Source of the DNA: Verticillium longisporum
Lineage: Eukaryota; Ascomycota; Sordariomycetes; Glomerellales; Plectosphaerellaceae
Length of the DNA stretch: 64,000 nucleotides
Direction of reading: 5' to 3'
NCBI GenBank assembly: GCA_019188255.1
Contig: JAETXT010000005.1
Span: 682,001-746,000 of the forward strand
Part shown: one piece after another, positions 35,583 through 47,730 of the stretch
Position numbering within the stretch: position 1 is the first letter of the stretch
How the letters are laid out: each line of letters opens with the position of its first letter
Notes under the pieces: generated by a model
What the model was told of the DNA's origin: nothing
What the model saw: only the letters and a program-made list of their open reading frames with translations
Databases searched by the model: none
Position numbers and translations under genes: made by a program

Positions 35583-38500
35583 GGCTCGTGTGTGTGCGTG
35601 TGTGTGTGTGATGGAGAGTCGATGTTTGTAGGGGCGAGGATGAGGAGGGAGGAAGATGGCGGGGAGCAGCAAAGGCTCAAAGGCCTTTGGGTATGGCGGT
35701 GGAGGGAACAATCCGGAGACGGCCGGAGGCTTAGTGATGACTGCGATATGGTAGGAAAGATTGTTCTAGGGTCGTGACGACATGATGGGTGTCTGGGGTT
35801 TGCGACGGGACCGTGCGCTTATCCCCGGAGAGCCGCCTACTGACCGACAGGCGCCGGAGATAGTCTTTCGCACGGTTGCTTGAGGATGGACGACATGACT
35901 GAGGTTCCTGATATGTATCATCGTGAGCTCGATAAGGCGTTTTACGCTCTTGCGGGCTTGTGAACTTTCTGTGATGCTGTCTTGCATTGAAGGCCGGACT
36001 TGCTACGCAGCACGTGGATAACCTCACATCTCAGCGGATCAAAGCTGCACTATCCCACAGCAACGTCTTGTCTTGTGGACCTCATGGCAATTGAACTCGT
36101 GTTGTCAAAGGTGTCTCTGGGAGACATAATTTCTGCCAAGGAGATTTCGAACAGAACGCAATACCTGGCATGACACCTGACCTGAAGATAAACGTGCCAT
36201 ATATAGTCTGCTGCATCTCCGGGTTGACACCAGCAGCATCACGCGACCTCGGGCACGCAGTATATGTAGGTCAAAAGTCTCGAGTGTCAGACCTATTCGG
36301 TATGTTGTGAGTATTTTTCTTTGGATGTGTGTGGCATATACCAGATGCAGTGGTTTTGATTCTGCGGTTTTATCTCTGATATGATCAACCGCTGTTGCGA
36401 CGGATTTGTGCACCGACTTTTCGTAAACAGGGTCTCGATCCATGAAATCAAGCATTCCAGTATACCAGAAGTCTGATCAATCGTCGAGTCGAACACCCGG
36501 GGATTCGTGTTGGAATACCACAGTTGAAAGTCGCACAGCGGGTCTTGGCACGTACCACTCCAGGCTGGCAGATAAAGAGGATTCCAAGTGCCGACAAGAC
36601 GAGAGCCAACCGGATTTCGACGGCGTCCTTCATTCTTTCCTGAGGCCCACGCCCACGTGGTCGAAAACGCGAAGCAGACAACATGCAGACTATCGAACGG
36701 GATCGTCATATCGAAAGCATGTCCCAACATCAAGAACCGTACGCCCGACTCTCGAGGCAAGGCCGATTGGCTACCCGGCGACGAGGCAGCGGCATCCAGA
36801 TCACGGCCCCAGCCAACCACAACGCGCATCGCCGCCAAAAGGCCGCACAGCATCATGTCGGAGGCAGATGCCAGACTGCGAGCTGCGAGCGCCTGTGGCC
36901 GGGCAGCGAGAGCAGCGGGATGAAGCAGGGCGGTCTCGGACTCGGAAATTCTGAGACGTGCGGGAGGCGCCGCGTCGCAGCATCGAGCCGTGCTCCGCTG
37001 TTTGAGGACGGCGATGACGTGGTGATCGGGCTAGATTGGACGGAGATGGCAGGGCAGGCCTTCGCCAAGGGTACTTGTTCACTTGATGGAATGGGAGAAA
37101 AACTAAAACTGGATTGAACAGGAGAGACAACAAAAAGGCAGCCCCAGCTTCGCCACTGCCTGTCGACCCGATCGACTCGAGCCATGCTCACGAGCAAATT
37201 GACTTCGAAACTCGGCGGAGGAGGACAACACGTCCGTGGCTGACTGAGGCTGGTCTCGGCATATTTCGCATACCTAGGTAGGCATGTGTCGGAGCACGGA
37301 CAAAGCTTGACAGGCTGACGGGGCCGGCTGATACGGTACTTGTCCACATGGATGATCTGCGGGGCAGGCGAGAGTCCAGATGAAGCAGCCGGGATGTCTG
37401 CTTCACAAGCAGTCAAGGGCCTGGAGTCCGACAAGGGAAGAAGCATAGGTGGTTGAGGCTCTCGTCGTGTCGAGTTTCGGCGCAGCAGAGAGGCTTCGAG
37501 TCGCGCTGGCAAATCGTGTAAAAGGCGGCCTGTCGATGAGGTGATGGAAGAATGAGATCATGCCAATCAGCGGACATGACCATGTTGCAAGTTTTCTCCC
37601 AAGGAGATGACGGCAAGGAATCGACCAGGGTGTGAAAGCGGCACATCAATAGGCAAAAAAAGACGCGGGAGAGTGCGTTTGATGGACGCGTGTCAATTGG
37701 TACGTTTGGGGAGGTCGTAGGCCCCCACATTCAATCTTGTCCCTTGAAGCGTGGGAAAGGAGAACCCACCGCCGGAGCAGGAATGACCCAGCGTCCTTGC
37801 ATCAACAGAGAGGAAGCACGCCGGAGCATGGCAGGGACGAACAATGGACCATCCCTCCAGGACGGAACCGATTTCGGACTCAGCAAGGTCCCTCGAGGCC
37901 CAAGGGAGCATCAAACGTCCAGAGGCCCCGAAAACACATCGGTCCCAGCACCAGCAACTGACGGCGCCAGCTCCAATTCTTAAAACATGCACCAGTGCAG
38001 TGAAGGTTCAGGGACCGTGCCTTGCGTGCCTGTTTTAGTCTGGCCTTCAGCGCCCTCGTGGCTCCAGACAAACATGGCGCTATCGCCATTCCAGGACAAG
38101 GCGAAGCACTTGGGTGCGGAGAACATCCAGGCTAGCTTGGTAGCGCATGAGTAGTCAAAGCATTGTCAAGTTCAAACGAGGTTCAAAGGAGTAGCCAGTG
38201 TGGCGGGCTCCAGCGAAGGAGGGAGGGGCGCAAAATATCGCATTGTCAAGACTCGCCATGGCAATGAGGTGTCAGTAGGTAGTCTCAGAGGTATGCAGTG
38301 CTCAAAGGCTTCCGAGTGGATACGAGGCCTGGAAGCCAAGCGGCGCTGGTCATTGGCTGTGCCCTCTTTTCGACGAAGGGGGGCGCATGCGGGTTCCGAG
38401 CCGATTTCGAAAGCCATGGGCAAGGAAGACAGAATGCGACAGTAGAGGGGAAACATGGCAGCCCGCATCCCATCGTCTTGTTTTTCATTTGAGCCACGTC

Positions 38501-39788
38501 GACGGTGCTGCTGCTGCTGCTGCTGCTGCATTCTGCTGCTGTATGTATCCTTGCAGTACACCAGACGGGGTGCGTCTTCTCAACCAACTTTCCGACCTTG
38601 CCGCGAGTGAGAGAAACATGTCGAGGATCAAATCTCCGAGCCACCTTATCTCCAAATGATGCGGGCAAGGTGGGCAGCACGCCAGTGTTGTTGATGCTGG
38701 TCTGGCCTTGTCTGCTTGGAAACCCTGTCTGGTGGGAGTGGAGGAAAAGCAACGAAGGCATGGCCCCCGGCACGCTGTTGGCTTCTGCCACCCCAAAATT
38801 CTCCCGCAATTCCACCTTCCTGGTGCTGCAAGTGAGTGCGTGTGGTGGAGCGAACAGTGGCTAGTACCTTAGCCTGCAGCCTGCAAATGCCCCACACCCC
38901 CCCTTCAGGCCCGCGACTGCTCTCCTGCGCCTGCGCCACGAAGGCACTGCTCCGGTGCTCCTTCCTACGGCGGGCGGGCACCCTGCGACCTGGCAATTGC
39001 GACTTGGGGCGGAGGGTTGGGTTGTAGTAGGCAAAGGGCAGGAGCGGGCGCAGGGGAGCCACAGCGTCCCCCCCCCCTTCCAACCAGTCGTGCCAACCAC
39101 ACACAACTCGCTCCTCTCCGTCCCTCGTCCCTCAGTGCGCAACAGCACCAGCGGCCACTTTCCTGACCTCCCACACCACCACCAAAAACTACCTTACCCA
39201 GACCACCACCAGGCTCGTGGCGGTTACCTCAGTCCTTTCATTCACTCGTTTCCGTTTCCTTCTCGAACCTCGACCGCCTTCCTTGGGGTGATTTTGCACG
39301 ACGAGCAACGCACCACTCGCTTGTGTCGACTCTCTTAATTGCGTCCTCTCCATTATCCGACACTGACACACCACCCAAACCGCATCGGAGTCCCAGTGAC
39401 GCCAGCGTAAAACAGAAGGAAGGAAGGGACTCGAAGGCTGTTGGGTAGAACAAGAAAGGCGTCAACTACGACGCACGACGACGACGACAACGCTGAACCT
39501 CCCAACGCCCCGACGACCTCACCACCACGAATCCTTTCCGTTGTGCAGTTCGACAATGCTGCCGACGTCTCCTCGCTGCGACTGATCCATCCTGCCCACT
39601 CCGTAATACTCGGCGCTCAACCGCGTGCGCGCACTTTGTCTTGCTTCCCAATCATCCACCACAAACCTCAAGCGGGCCGTCGACGACCTCTTTCTCTCGC
39701 CGCGTCTTGACGACGCTGGCGCTTTCCACCATCACTCTCCTGGTACAACAGGCATCCTCTGCCGACAGGCCGACGACTCAACAAGACA
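35583..39788. other. 4.2-kb intergenic region without a supported gene
   Basis: No domain or exon chain is recognised. Open frames up to about 220 codons occur on both strands (for example minus 36293-36856) but lack homology cues and good start context. 38506-38528 is a CTG trinucleotide run. From 39060 to 39788 the sequence is C/T-rich and is probably the promoter and leader of the PalI gene. Confidence 0.45.
38506..38528. repeat. (CTG)n trinucleotide run
   Basis: About eight CTG units with a further short CTGCTGCTG nearby, in noncoding DNA. Confidence 0.85.
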
Positions 39789-42081
39789 ATGCTGCGACCG
39801 GCGACACCTCTGTCGGTGCTGCTTTTTGCGGCATTCGCCCTACTTCTGCTCTCCGTGCTCTCGGCTCCCATTATCACGGCGATACCCCTCGGTAGCTTCG
39901 CCGGCGTCGACTATGGCGTCCTTGGGTACTGCAACCGCGGCGATTGCTCCTCCATCCAGGTTGGCTACGACCTTAGTGAGTGCACCGTCACCCGACACGC
40001 GGCATTGATGCGGTTCCGTGTGAGACGACTGAATACTGACTCGTCGCAGATGGGCTTGGGGGACGCGCCAATGACTTTGACCTTCCCGAAGGCACTCGCA
40101 ACAGCCTGACGGCTATCCTGATCGTTCATCCCGTCGCTGCGCTGCTGACGCTAATTCTTTTCATCCTCGCCGCCGTTGCTCACCTTTACTCGCCGTCCCA
40201 TTCGTCTCGCTATCTCCTCGTCGTCTTCATCTTCTCGACCATCACCTTCCTGGTGTGCCTGCTGGCTTTCCTGGTTGATGTCTTGGTTTTCATCCCCCAT
40301 CTCGCCTGGGGTTCCTACATTGTCCTCGCTGCTACCATCATGGTCGGCCTCAGCGGCCTCGTTTCCTGTGCCATGCGTCGAACATTGATCAACAGGAAGG
40401 CCAGGAAGGCCAAGATTGCCGAAAACGCGGAAATGAGCGGAGAAAACTACTTCAACCGCGAGGCACAGTCCAAGGCCGCCATCTCTACCGTATCACAACC
40501 TAGCATGCCAGTTCTGAGCGGCGGCAACGGCGGGGTCGACAACTCGCCCGCGTTTGCAACCTTTGGGGACCAGAAGAAGGATGACCAGGTCAGCGATGAG
40601 CGCATCCCTCTCACCAACCGCAGTCCCATTGAGAGGACCCCGAGCAACCCCACCTCAGATGTGAACACATACAGCAGTACCGCCCCAGCGTTGCGAGCCG
40701 GCTCGGTGCCTCGCCCTGAACGTGACCAATATGGTAACCCCATCAACGCGCCGCCGCAGGACGCTTACGGCATGCGCAGAGGGCCATCCGACAGCAACCG
40801 ACAGTTCGACCGCATGAACTCGAGGGGTCGTGGAGGCATGCCCCCAGGTGGATACCGCGGCTGGGGGGCTTCGGAGGCGGCCGAGGCGGCTATGGCGGCC
40901 CCCCGCCGATGGGCGGAAGGGGGGGTTACGGCCCTCGTGGCCGAGGAGGTTACGGTCCTCCGCCGAATGCCAGAGGTGGGGGATACGGGCCCTCGCGGGG
41001 CGGCTACGTCGCTGCGGGTGCCATGGCCGGCGGGGCCATGATGTCCGGGCGATCCACTCCTGGTTACCAGAACGGGCCAGGCCCCTATGAGAGACAACAG
41101 AGTCCTCATAATGCCTACGCCGTGCCTTACGAAGGGCGCCCTGACGAGGCTGCGACCAACTATAGCGTCAACAACAGCACCAACCCCTCTTTGCCCGGCG
41201 GTTATGAGGCCTACAACCCCGACAGATCGAGCTTGCCGCGCGCCGAGTCGCCGCCACCCTTGCCCAGCGACGAACCTCGTGGCGTGGTCGGGCAGGCGGT
41301 CGAGATGGATGCAGTCTCTGGCAGTCCTGCTCATGCCCCGCAGGGGTATGGATCTTTCGGCGGGCTTCGTGAAAGCGACGCAGACATCGCTGGCATGGTA
41401 GGCCTACAGCAGGGAGTGCAAGACTCGTCCTACCGCCGCCATGATACGTACATGAGCGAGGGCAGCAAGTACAGTTCTGACGAGTAAGTCGTGCGCAATA
41501 ACCTACTAATCAAACGATGGCTCTAACATTCCCCCCTTTAGGCAACACATGCCGCCACGCCAAGCCTGGGCACAGGGCCAAGGAAGGAACTCACCGAGCG
41601 TGCCGTCGCCGCTAGGTGGTTCCCAGCCAGCAGAGCTCGTTGGGCGCAACTCGCCACAACAAGCGGCTGCGCAGACCAACTACTACGAGGACATTGACCC
41701 GCGGTTCGCGTCGTCGACTCCCCGGCGGCAGCTGCCCAGCCACCGCCCATGCAGCCCAACCCGCCGCCATCCGACACCTATGACTACCCCCCTCGCCAGG
41801 AGCGTGGCGCTCGTGCGCGTAGCCCCGGCGCTGAGTCTGATCGCTCCAACTTTACGTCCATCTCCCAAAGGAGTGTGAACCCCCGCTGGAACCCGCCTCC
41901 ACCCATGCCTGGCTACGGCGGCCAGCCCATGCCTCGACGGGCGCCTCAACCCCGGCAGCAAGACGTGCTTCTTAACAACAACCCCGATTTTGAGCTGCCT
42001 GGGGCTCGTAGCGCCAACACCAACAGGGGTCCCGGCGCTGGCATGATACCTGGTAGTGCCTACCCTCAAGGGCCTCTTTAA
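39789..42081 (+). CDS. palI: pH-response regulator PalI/RIM9 (three exons, two frameshifts)
   Basis: PalI/Rim9 is a plasma-membrane protein that assists the PalH/Rim21 ambient-pH sensor in the Pal/Rim pathway activating PacC. Exons: 39789-39975, 40050-41483 and 41542-42081 (introns 74 and 58 nt). The N-terminus MLRPATPLSVLLFAAFALLL is a signal-anchor. A SUR7-like ectodomain follows (YGVLGYCNRGDCSS), then three membrane helices at about 85-180, giving the four-span family fold. The long cytosolic tail is Gly/Arg/Pro-rich with RGGYG repeats. Two frame breaks occur in homopolymers: G6 at 40863-40868 (YRGWG to FGGGRGGYGG) and C4 at 41720-41723 (FASSTP to AAAAQPPPMQPN). One extra base in each gives 720 residues, in the range of sordariomycete PalI proteins. 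Confidence 0.9.
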
Positions 42082-43725
42082 TTTTGTCTCTTCGTTCACG
42101 AGTACCACCAGTTGCCATCCTCCAACTAGGTGTTCACGCTAGACTTCATCTGGAGATGCGGCACTTCACTTCAAATTCATTCCTTGATCACTCGAGCCAT
42201 TTCTGGGGGCTCAGGCGACGAGTTGTCCTTCGTTCCTGAAGATCCACGCTTCTGTCACCCCCCTCCCAACCGCAAAACTTATTCTTCGCGCCCACCCGTA
42301 CATACCCTGGTCTCGGATTTTCTCCATTTTTGGGCACTTCGATCCGAACACCAACCCCCTTTGTTAAAATGGGCAGTGAATGGAGACAACGGAGTTTGAC
42401 AAACGTTACACACCCTACTTTTTCCCTTGCGAACTGGTTTGTTCTTTCTTTTTGCTTTCTATACTATGTACGGAACACACTATTGGAGTTGCGGATTTCA
42501 CAGCACCGGCCCATCCTCGGCGCCTTTGTAGATGCGGATGGGCTGACCGAGGCGGGGGTGGAGGGGTAAGAAGACACTTCGGGTCTCCGGGCCCGTGACG
42601 GTCGGGCAGGAGGATGCGGACGCTTTGACGAGAGCAATGGCCGAGGTTTTGGATCAAGAGGCGTCTCTTACCTGCCCGACCTGCCACCAGGGATCAACCA
42701 TACCTCTACGCCGCCGCCCCCCCCATTGGACCCTCATTTCTGCTGGCCACAAGCGCGCACAGGTCCCTTTCGATACCTCATGCGCAGCACGCCCGGGACA
42801 ATGGTGCCCGAGTGTACGCGGGTCGAGTGGGCAGGCGACGGAGGAGTGGTAAGAGGTGGATGGGGGGCAGGAAGAGGCTGCCCAGAGGTCTGGCGTTACA
42901 CAGGCAGCCATATGAGGGAACGGCAGTTCATATGACTACCCAAACAATGGATTCATCTACTAGCTAGCTGCAGACCTCTAAAAGCTGACCTTGATTGCAG
43001 AAAGTCCATCATTTAAGAATCCCCGGACCCAGTGCTCAAGCTCAACGCAGCGCTCCTACTCTTCGATCACCAGCAAGCAAGACTTCGAACAGTACCTACC
43101 TACCTGACATTTCCTTACCTTTGGTACCTTACCTTAGGTACCTTACTTTAAGGCTGTAACACAGCAGCGCGTCTGCTAGTGCCATACCCCCGAGACTCCT
43201 CTGTCCTTACCCCCTCCTCTGTCCTTCCCCCTCCTCTGTCCTTCTTCCTCTGTTCTTTCCCCTGTCCTTCCGCCCCTGCCCTCCCACGCCTCTGCTTTCC
43301 CCTCGCTCTATCCTTCCCACCCCTCTGCTTGCCCCTCGCTCTGTCCTTCTCACTTTCTACCCTTAGCCCTCTTCTTTGCCCTTCTCCCACACGATTCTAC
43401 ACTGCGTAAGGGATGCGCGACAGACGCAGGCACACCACAGCAACCAACCACCCCATCGAGGCTGACGTCGTCCTCGACGCCGACCATCTCACGAAGATAT
43501 CCTGTCTGAACCACAGGTAGCATCCGCAAATAGAAGAAGAGACGTACTCTATCTTCCCTTTGCTGTCTGCTCACAAGTATGCTTGTTGTCCGCGGGGCCC
43601 TTTCGTTCGTTGCTCGGACTGACGGTGACCACGACAGGCAGTCGACAAAAGAGGTCGACCCCGAGCAAGTGTATCAAGAAAGCATCGACGGTCACCGCCC
43701 AGCTTTCTTGCACCGACGTCACACA
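42082..43725. other. Intergenic region upstream of the repeat-rich gene
   Basis: No gene is recognised. A TACCTA/TAGGTA cluster sits at 43092-43148, followed by a pyrimidine tract of degenerate CCTCTGTCCTTCC units at 43197-43390. Both are promoter-like. An in-frame upstream ATG at 43579 could extend the next gene by 49 codons. Confidence 0.45.
43092..43148. repeat. TACCTA/TAGGTA motif cluster
   Basis: The words GTACCTACCTACC, GGTACCTTACCTTAGGTACC and relatives occur in tandem about 0.6 kb upstream of the hypothetical gene at 43726. Confidence 0.75.
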
Positions 43726-44658
43726 ATGTCGTCGGATACCACCAGCGCCATGTCTCGACTTGACCAGGCGCCCTGCGTTTGCGACTCGCCTGCGGGTGGC
43801 AACAGCCAGAAGCGCCGTTGCTCCCAATGCAACGGAATGCATGAGGCCCGTGCCGCCATAGACCATAGTCACCCAGGTGAACCGACGGTCCCGGTCGGCG
43901 CGCCCAGGGACAACGACGCCAGCGACTGCGATGGCGATGCCCCTACCGCCTCGAACGTTTTCTCCAGCCCAACCCTCTACCAGGGTGCTTCCGAGACCAA
44001 CGACAACCGGCCTCGCCTCGGGCTTAGCTTCGAGCATGGCCTCGAACTTGGCTACCGACCTGGCTTCGAATCTGGCTTCGAATCTGGCTTCGAATCTGGC
44101 TTCGAATCCGGCTTTGAATCCGGCTTTGAATTCGGCTTAACACTTGGCTCAACACTTGGCGACAGGCCTGATGACGGGCCTGATGACAGCCTGGCCGTCG
44201 CCGAACGCGGCGAGTCGTCCGTGTCCACTGAAACCACGGAAGGTCCTCGGCCGGCTGGTAGCATCGTCGATGGCGGGGCCCTGACTGAGCCCAATCTTGT
44301 CTTCCATGAATTGGTGAGCAGAAACGTCTTCGACCGCAACGACGCTTTCTTCCATCCCTGGGGTATCATCGTCACGACTACCGGCGGCGAGTCTCCCAAC
44401 CACACGGAGCCCTCGTCTGAGGTCACCCCCAGCAGTCCGATCACCCCCAGCAGTCTGGTCACCCCCAACAGTCCGGTCACCCCCGCCGGCTCAAGCCGCG
44501 GGTCAACGACCAGCGCAGCCAGCGAGCTCGTCCCGGAAGGGATCGCATTCGGTGAACCGTTGGCGCTGGCCGGAGTTGGCCTTTGGGTGGACATGACAGT
44601 GGAGCGCCGCCCAATTCAAGACTTCTTCCGTGACCTCGACGATACCCTCGACGAGTAA
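43726..44658 (+). CDS. Hypothetical acidic protein with GFES and VTPSSP repeats
   Basis: Not recognised. The start at 43726 is preferred for its context (ACACAATGTC) and because the 49 codons upstream to the in-frame ATG at 43579 look noncoding. The product is 310 residues, Ser/Thr/Gly/Asp-rich, without signal peptide or membrane helix. A Cys-containing stretch near residues 17-42 has CVCDS and RRCSQCNGMH. A tetrapeptide array GFES (five, plus GFEF) comes from a 12-bp DNA repeat at 44062-44133, and VTPSSP-type repeats from an 18-bp unit at 44422-44487. The C-terminus (VERRPIQDFFRDLDDTLDE) is the most ordinary-looking part and may be the conserved piece. It is an uninterrupted single-exon frame and probably lineage-specific. 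Confidence 0.5.
   Translation: MSSDTTSAMSRLDQAPCVCDSPAGGNSQKRRCSQCNGMHEARAAIDHSHPGEPTVPVGAPRDNDASDCDGDAPTASNVFSSPTLYQGASETNDNRPRLGLSFEHGLELGYRPGFESGFESGFESGFESGFESGFEFGLTLGSTLGDRPDDGPDDSLAVAERGESSVSTETTEGPRPAGSIVDGGALTEPNLVFHELVSRNVFDRNDAFFHPWGIIVTTTGGESPNHTEPSSEVTPSSPITPSSLVTPNSPVTPAGSSRGSTTSAASELVPEGIAFGEPLALAGVGLWVDMTVERRPIQDFFRDLDDTLDE
44062..44157 (+). repeat. 12-bp coding minisatellite (GFES)
   Basis: Six 12-bp units GGCTTCGAATCT with minor changes are followed by two diverged 12-bp units (GGCTTAACACTT type). All are in frame, so copy-number change would not break the protein. Confidence 0.9.
44422..44487 (+). repeat. 18-bp coding minisatellite (VTPSSP)
   Basis: About 3.6 units of GTCACCCCCAGCAGTCCG, in frame, encoding (V/I)TP(S/N)S(P/L). 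Confidence 0.85.
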
Positions 44659-45490
44659 GGAAACCGGCTCGACGCTTGTCCAGCTTGCAGGCCTACCTCA
44701 TCCCAACACTTGTTGGATACTCGCCCGATTCATATAGACTGGAGCTTCTCTGGTCTCGCGGTATCGAACTGTTGCGTTGTTGTACCCGTCTGTAAAATGG
44801 TCAGCTAAGTTTTCTTTTGTTTGCTGTTTTTTTCTATTTTTTTTTTCCTTAGAAGGTATAGGGGGGACAAAATACTAAAGGGAAAACAAAATCCTCAAGG
44901 AGTGAGCAGCAGAATAGAGGTGTTAAGGCCGCGAACCGACCCATTGTTTACCCGTTTTCTTTTTGATGCATGGTCAGGGGTTCGACCGTTTTTATCCCTT
45001 TGTGCAGGCTACTCGGTAGACATGAGCCGGGGAATGCGGGGACGTTCTCGGCAGTAGGTCGCATTGTTTGGTCTAATCCAGCTAGTGCATCTAGGATCAC
45101 CATCGCGATACGACCTCAACTCCTCAACGTCCCCACGCCGGAGGCATGGCGAGTCGTGGGCCCTTAGATTTAGCCTAATCATCAACCATCGTTTCGTCAC
45201 CAGTTCTTGAGCGATATTGCCGGTCGTCCGCCACGGACCCTGCCGTGTCGCGTCTTATGCGGACAGTTTTGCCGCGAGATTGGCAGCTTTCTCCGCAGCG
45301 GAAAGTCGGGCAATGTACGTGTACCAAAGATGGAATGTCTGGACATGCCGGGGGCCTTTATAATCGAGCCCACGTCCGTGTAGCGACGAGCCGGACGCAT
45401 CTGCAACTACGGTCTTTTCGCCGTTGCTCTCGTGTCTGCCCGCTCGCTCACTCGGCCACGTGCTGGCCTCGCCCCCTCCTCTTCGCCATC
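44659..45490. other. Intergenic; promoter of the SGNH hydrolase gene
   Basis: T-rich at 44810-44860, consistent with the upstream transcript end. The remainder is unremarkable. No gene is recognised. Confidence 0.4.
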
Positions 45491-46874
45491 ATGTTCACCC
45501 TTTCTCTGAAGAGGGCTCTCACGGCCCTGGTTGCTCTGAGCGCCGTGACAGATGCCCGGCCGCCGTGTCCACCGAGAGACAACCAGGAATGGGTCACCGT
45601 CTGGGGCGCCATGCCCCAGCTGACCGAGCCGCATAACCTGCCGCCTGCCCCATTCGTGAGTGAAGATGAGCCCTCCGCATGAACCATGGCGTGAGACGTA
45701 GGCTGGTCAGCAGAAGTGTTAACTCGACGTGCAGAACGAGACGGGACTTGTCTTCAGGGACACGACGATTCGTCAGACGGTCAAGGTCTCGCTCGCGGCG
45801 TCCACGATTCGCCTCCAGATCAGCAATGTCTTTGGCGGCTCGGATCTGCCCATCACGGCCGTCTCGGTGGCCTTGCCGTCGGATCCATCGGTGGCCGGCA
45901 CGAGCGGCATCCAGGCCGACACGGCGCGAAAGGTGACCTTTTCTAATGCAACGTCGTTCGTCGTCCCGCCCGGCGCCCTCTACGTGTCGGACCCCATCAC
46001 GCTCGAGGTCGAGGCCGAATCGATCCTGGCCATCAGCATCTACCTCGCCGCCGGCCAGACGACCAACGCCATCACGTCGCACCCGGGCAGCCGCACGTCG
46101 TCCTGGCTCGCGTACGGCAACCACGTTTCGGACGCGGAGCTGCCGTCACCTGTCCGTACCGACCACTGGTTCCTCATCTCGGCGCTCGAGGCGCGCCTCT
46201 ATAAGGGAGCCTCGACGTTCGCCATCGTCGGCGACTCGCTCACTGACGGCCGCGGCTCGACGACAAACGCCAACAACCGCTGGCCCGACCGCCTACTGGC
46301 GCGCCTCCAGCTCGACCCGGCCACGAGCCAGGTCGCTATTCTCAACCAGGCCGCCGGCGGCAACCGCGTGCTCAACGACGGCCTCGGTCCGGCGGCCCTC
46401 GGGCGCATCGACCGCGACGTCCTCGCCCACAGCGGCGTGCGCTACGCCCTCCTCTTCATCGGCATCAACGACATTGGCACGACGGCCTCGGACGAGGCGG
46501 CCCTGACCCTCACAGCCGGCCGCCTCGAGCAGGCCTACGCCCAGATGGCGTACCGCATCCGCCGAAAGGGCATCGCTGTCTGGGGCGCCACGCTGACGCC
46601 CATGACGGGCGAGGGCCAGACGTACGGGACGCCCGAGCGCGAGGCCGCGCGCCAGCGCGTCAACGCCTGGATCCGCGGCAGCGGCGTCTTCGATGCCGTC
46701 GTCGACTTTGACGAGATAGTCCGCGACCCGTCGGCGCCCGAAAAGCTGGCGGCGGCGTATGACGAGGGTGACCACCTCCACTTGAACCCGGCTGGCTATC
46801 AGGCCATGGCGGACGGGTTCGATCTCGCTCTGTTCACGGCGGCTTCGACGGGTACGTCTGGCTGGAGGAGGTGA
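45491..46874 (+). CDS. Secreted SGNH/GDSL hydrolase, XynE-like esterase
   Basis: Two exons, 45491-45655 and 45735-46874 (79-nt intron, GTGAGTG to CGTGCAG), give 434 residues. MFTLSLKRALTALVALSAVT is a signal peptide, so the enzyme is exported. An N-terminal beta-rich domain (residues 30-200) precedes the SGNH core. Block I is VGDSLTDGRG with the nucleophile Ser near 222, block II GGNRVL, block III GINDIG near 297 and block V DHLHLNPAGY with catalytic Asp and His near 400-403. The opening pattern VTVWGAMPQLTEPHNLPPAP is typical of fungal XynE-like acylhydrolases, which deacylate esters, probably on plant or cell-wall polysaccharides. The substrate cannot be read from sequence. It converges on ERB1. 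Confidence 0.9.
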
Positions 46875-47730
46875 TGCTCGGCAATAAGTTGGGTTCTGCA
46901 CCGTTTCGGCAGCAGTCGAGTCGGGATTTTGATATCTGAGGTTGGAGGAGAGAAAGAAGAGACAGAAGGGACAGGAGGGCGCAGAGCTCGGGTACCTAAG
47001 GTATGTTTAGGTAGAAAGGACGAGAAAAGAGAAAACAGTGACCTGACCCTCCGGTGCCTCACTACCTCATCTCGGAACGAATAGTAAAGCTGAGGAGGCA
47101 GGTCTGCATACCCTTTGATTCCTCCACACCCTATGCTCATGTCCTCTCGCCCCGAATAGCAGTCGCCATGATGCAAAACACGCCACTTTATCATTATGGC
47201 CGCTTGCTTGATAATCGGTTTGTTATAGGGCGTCGGGATGTATTGGACACGCGGCATCTTTAACCAATAGCGTTTATCGTACGTACTCAGGACGCGGGCC
47301 CCGACAGGATTAGTTGGTGCATGTGTAGCCAATTGGGTATGTGTAGCCTCACGGTCGCGTCACGAAGTCGACGTGTCTTGTTTTTCTCAGTCAGATTTTC
47401 AAGAGGAAAAGCAGCGGTGAGGAAGATGTTTTTCTATACATTCTCCCCGTCTCCCTTGGCAAACAAGACGAGGGAACGCGAAAAGACGGTACGACAAGAC
47501 AACAACAACAAGAAGAAAATTGTAATTCTACTGCCTCTCGGAAACAGGATTTTTATTTGTCCCAAAATAAACGCCGCGCTGAACAGGATGAAAGTTACTC
47601 TCACACAAACTCTGCAGCCCCTCGCCCCCTCCCGATGCACTTTTCCTCTTGTGAAACATTTGGTCTCCCGCAAACTTGCTCTTGGTTTGTCTATGATGCA
47701 ACAATGATCTGATGCCATGCGTCCGGGGCA
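46875..47730. other. Convergent 3' intergenic region
   Basis: Spacer between the SGNH hydrolase and ERB1 stop codons. AT-rich at 47380-47620 with possible polyadenylation signals on either strand. GGTACCTAAGGTA at about 46991-47003 is another TACCTA-type motif. No gene is recognised. Confidence 0.45.

Noticed and set aside
36293..36856. 187-codon minus-strand frame as a gene
   Set aside because: No homology cue, poor start context and composition like the flanking spacer.
44970..45000. tRNA B-box-like GGTTCGACC
   Set aside because: No A-box or cloverleaf can be drawn around it.
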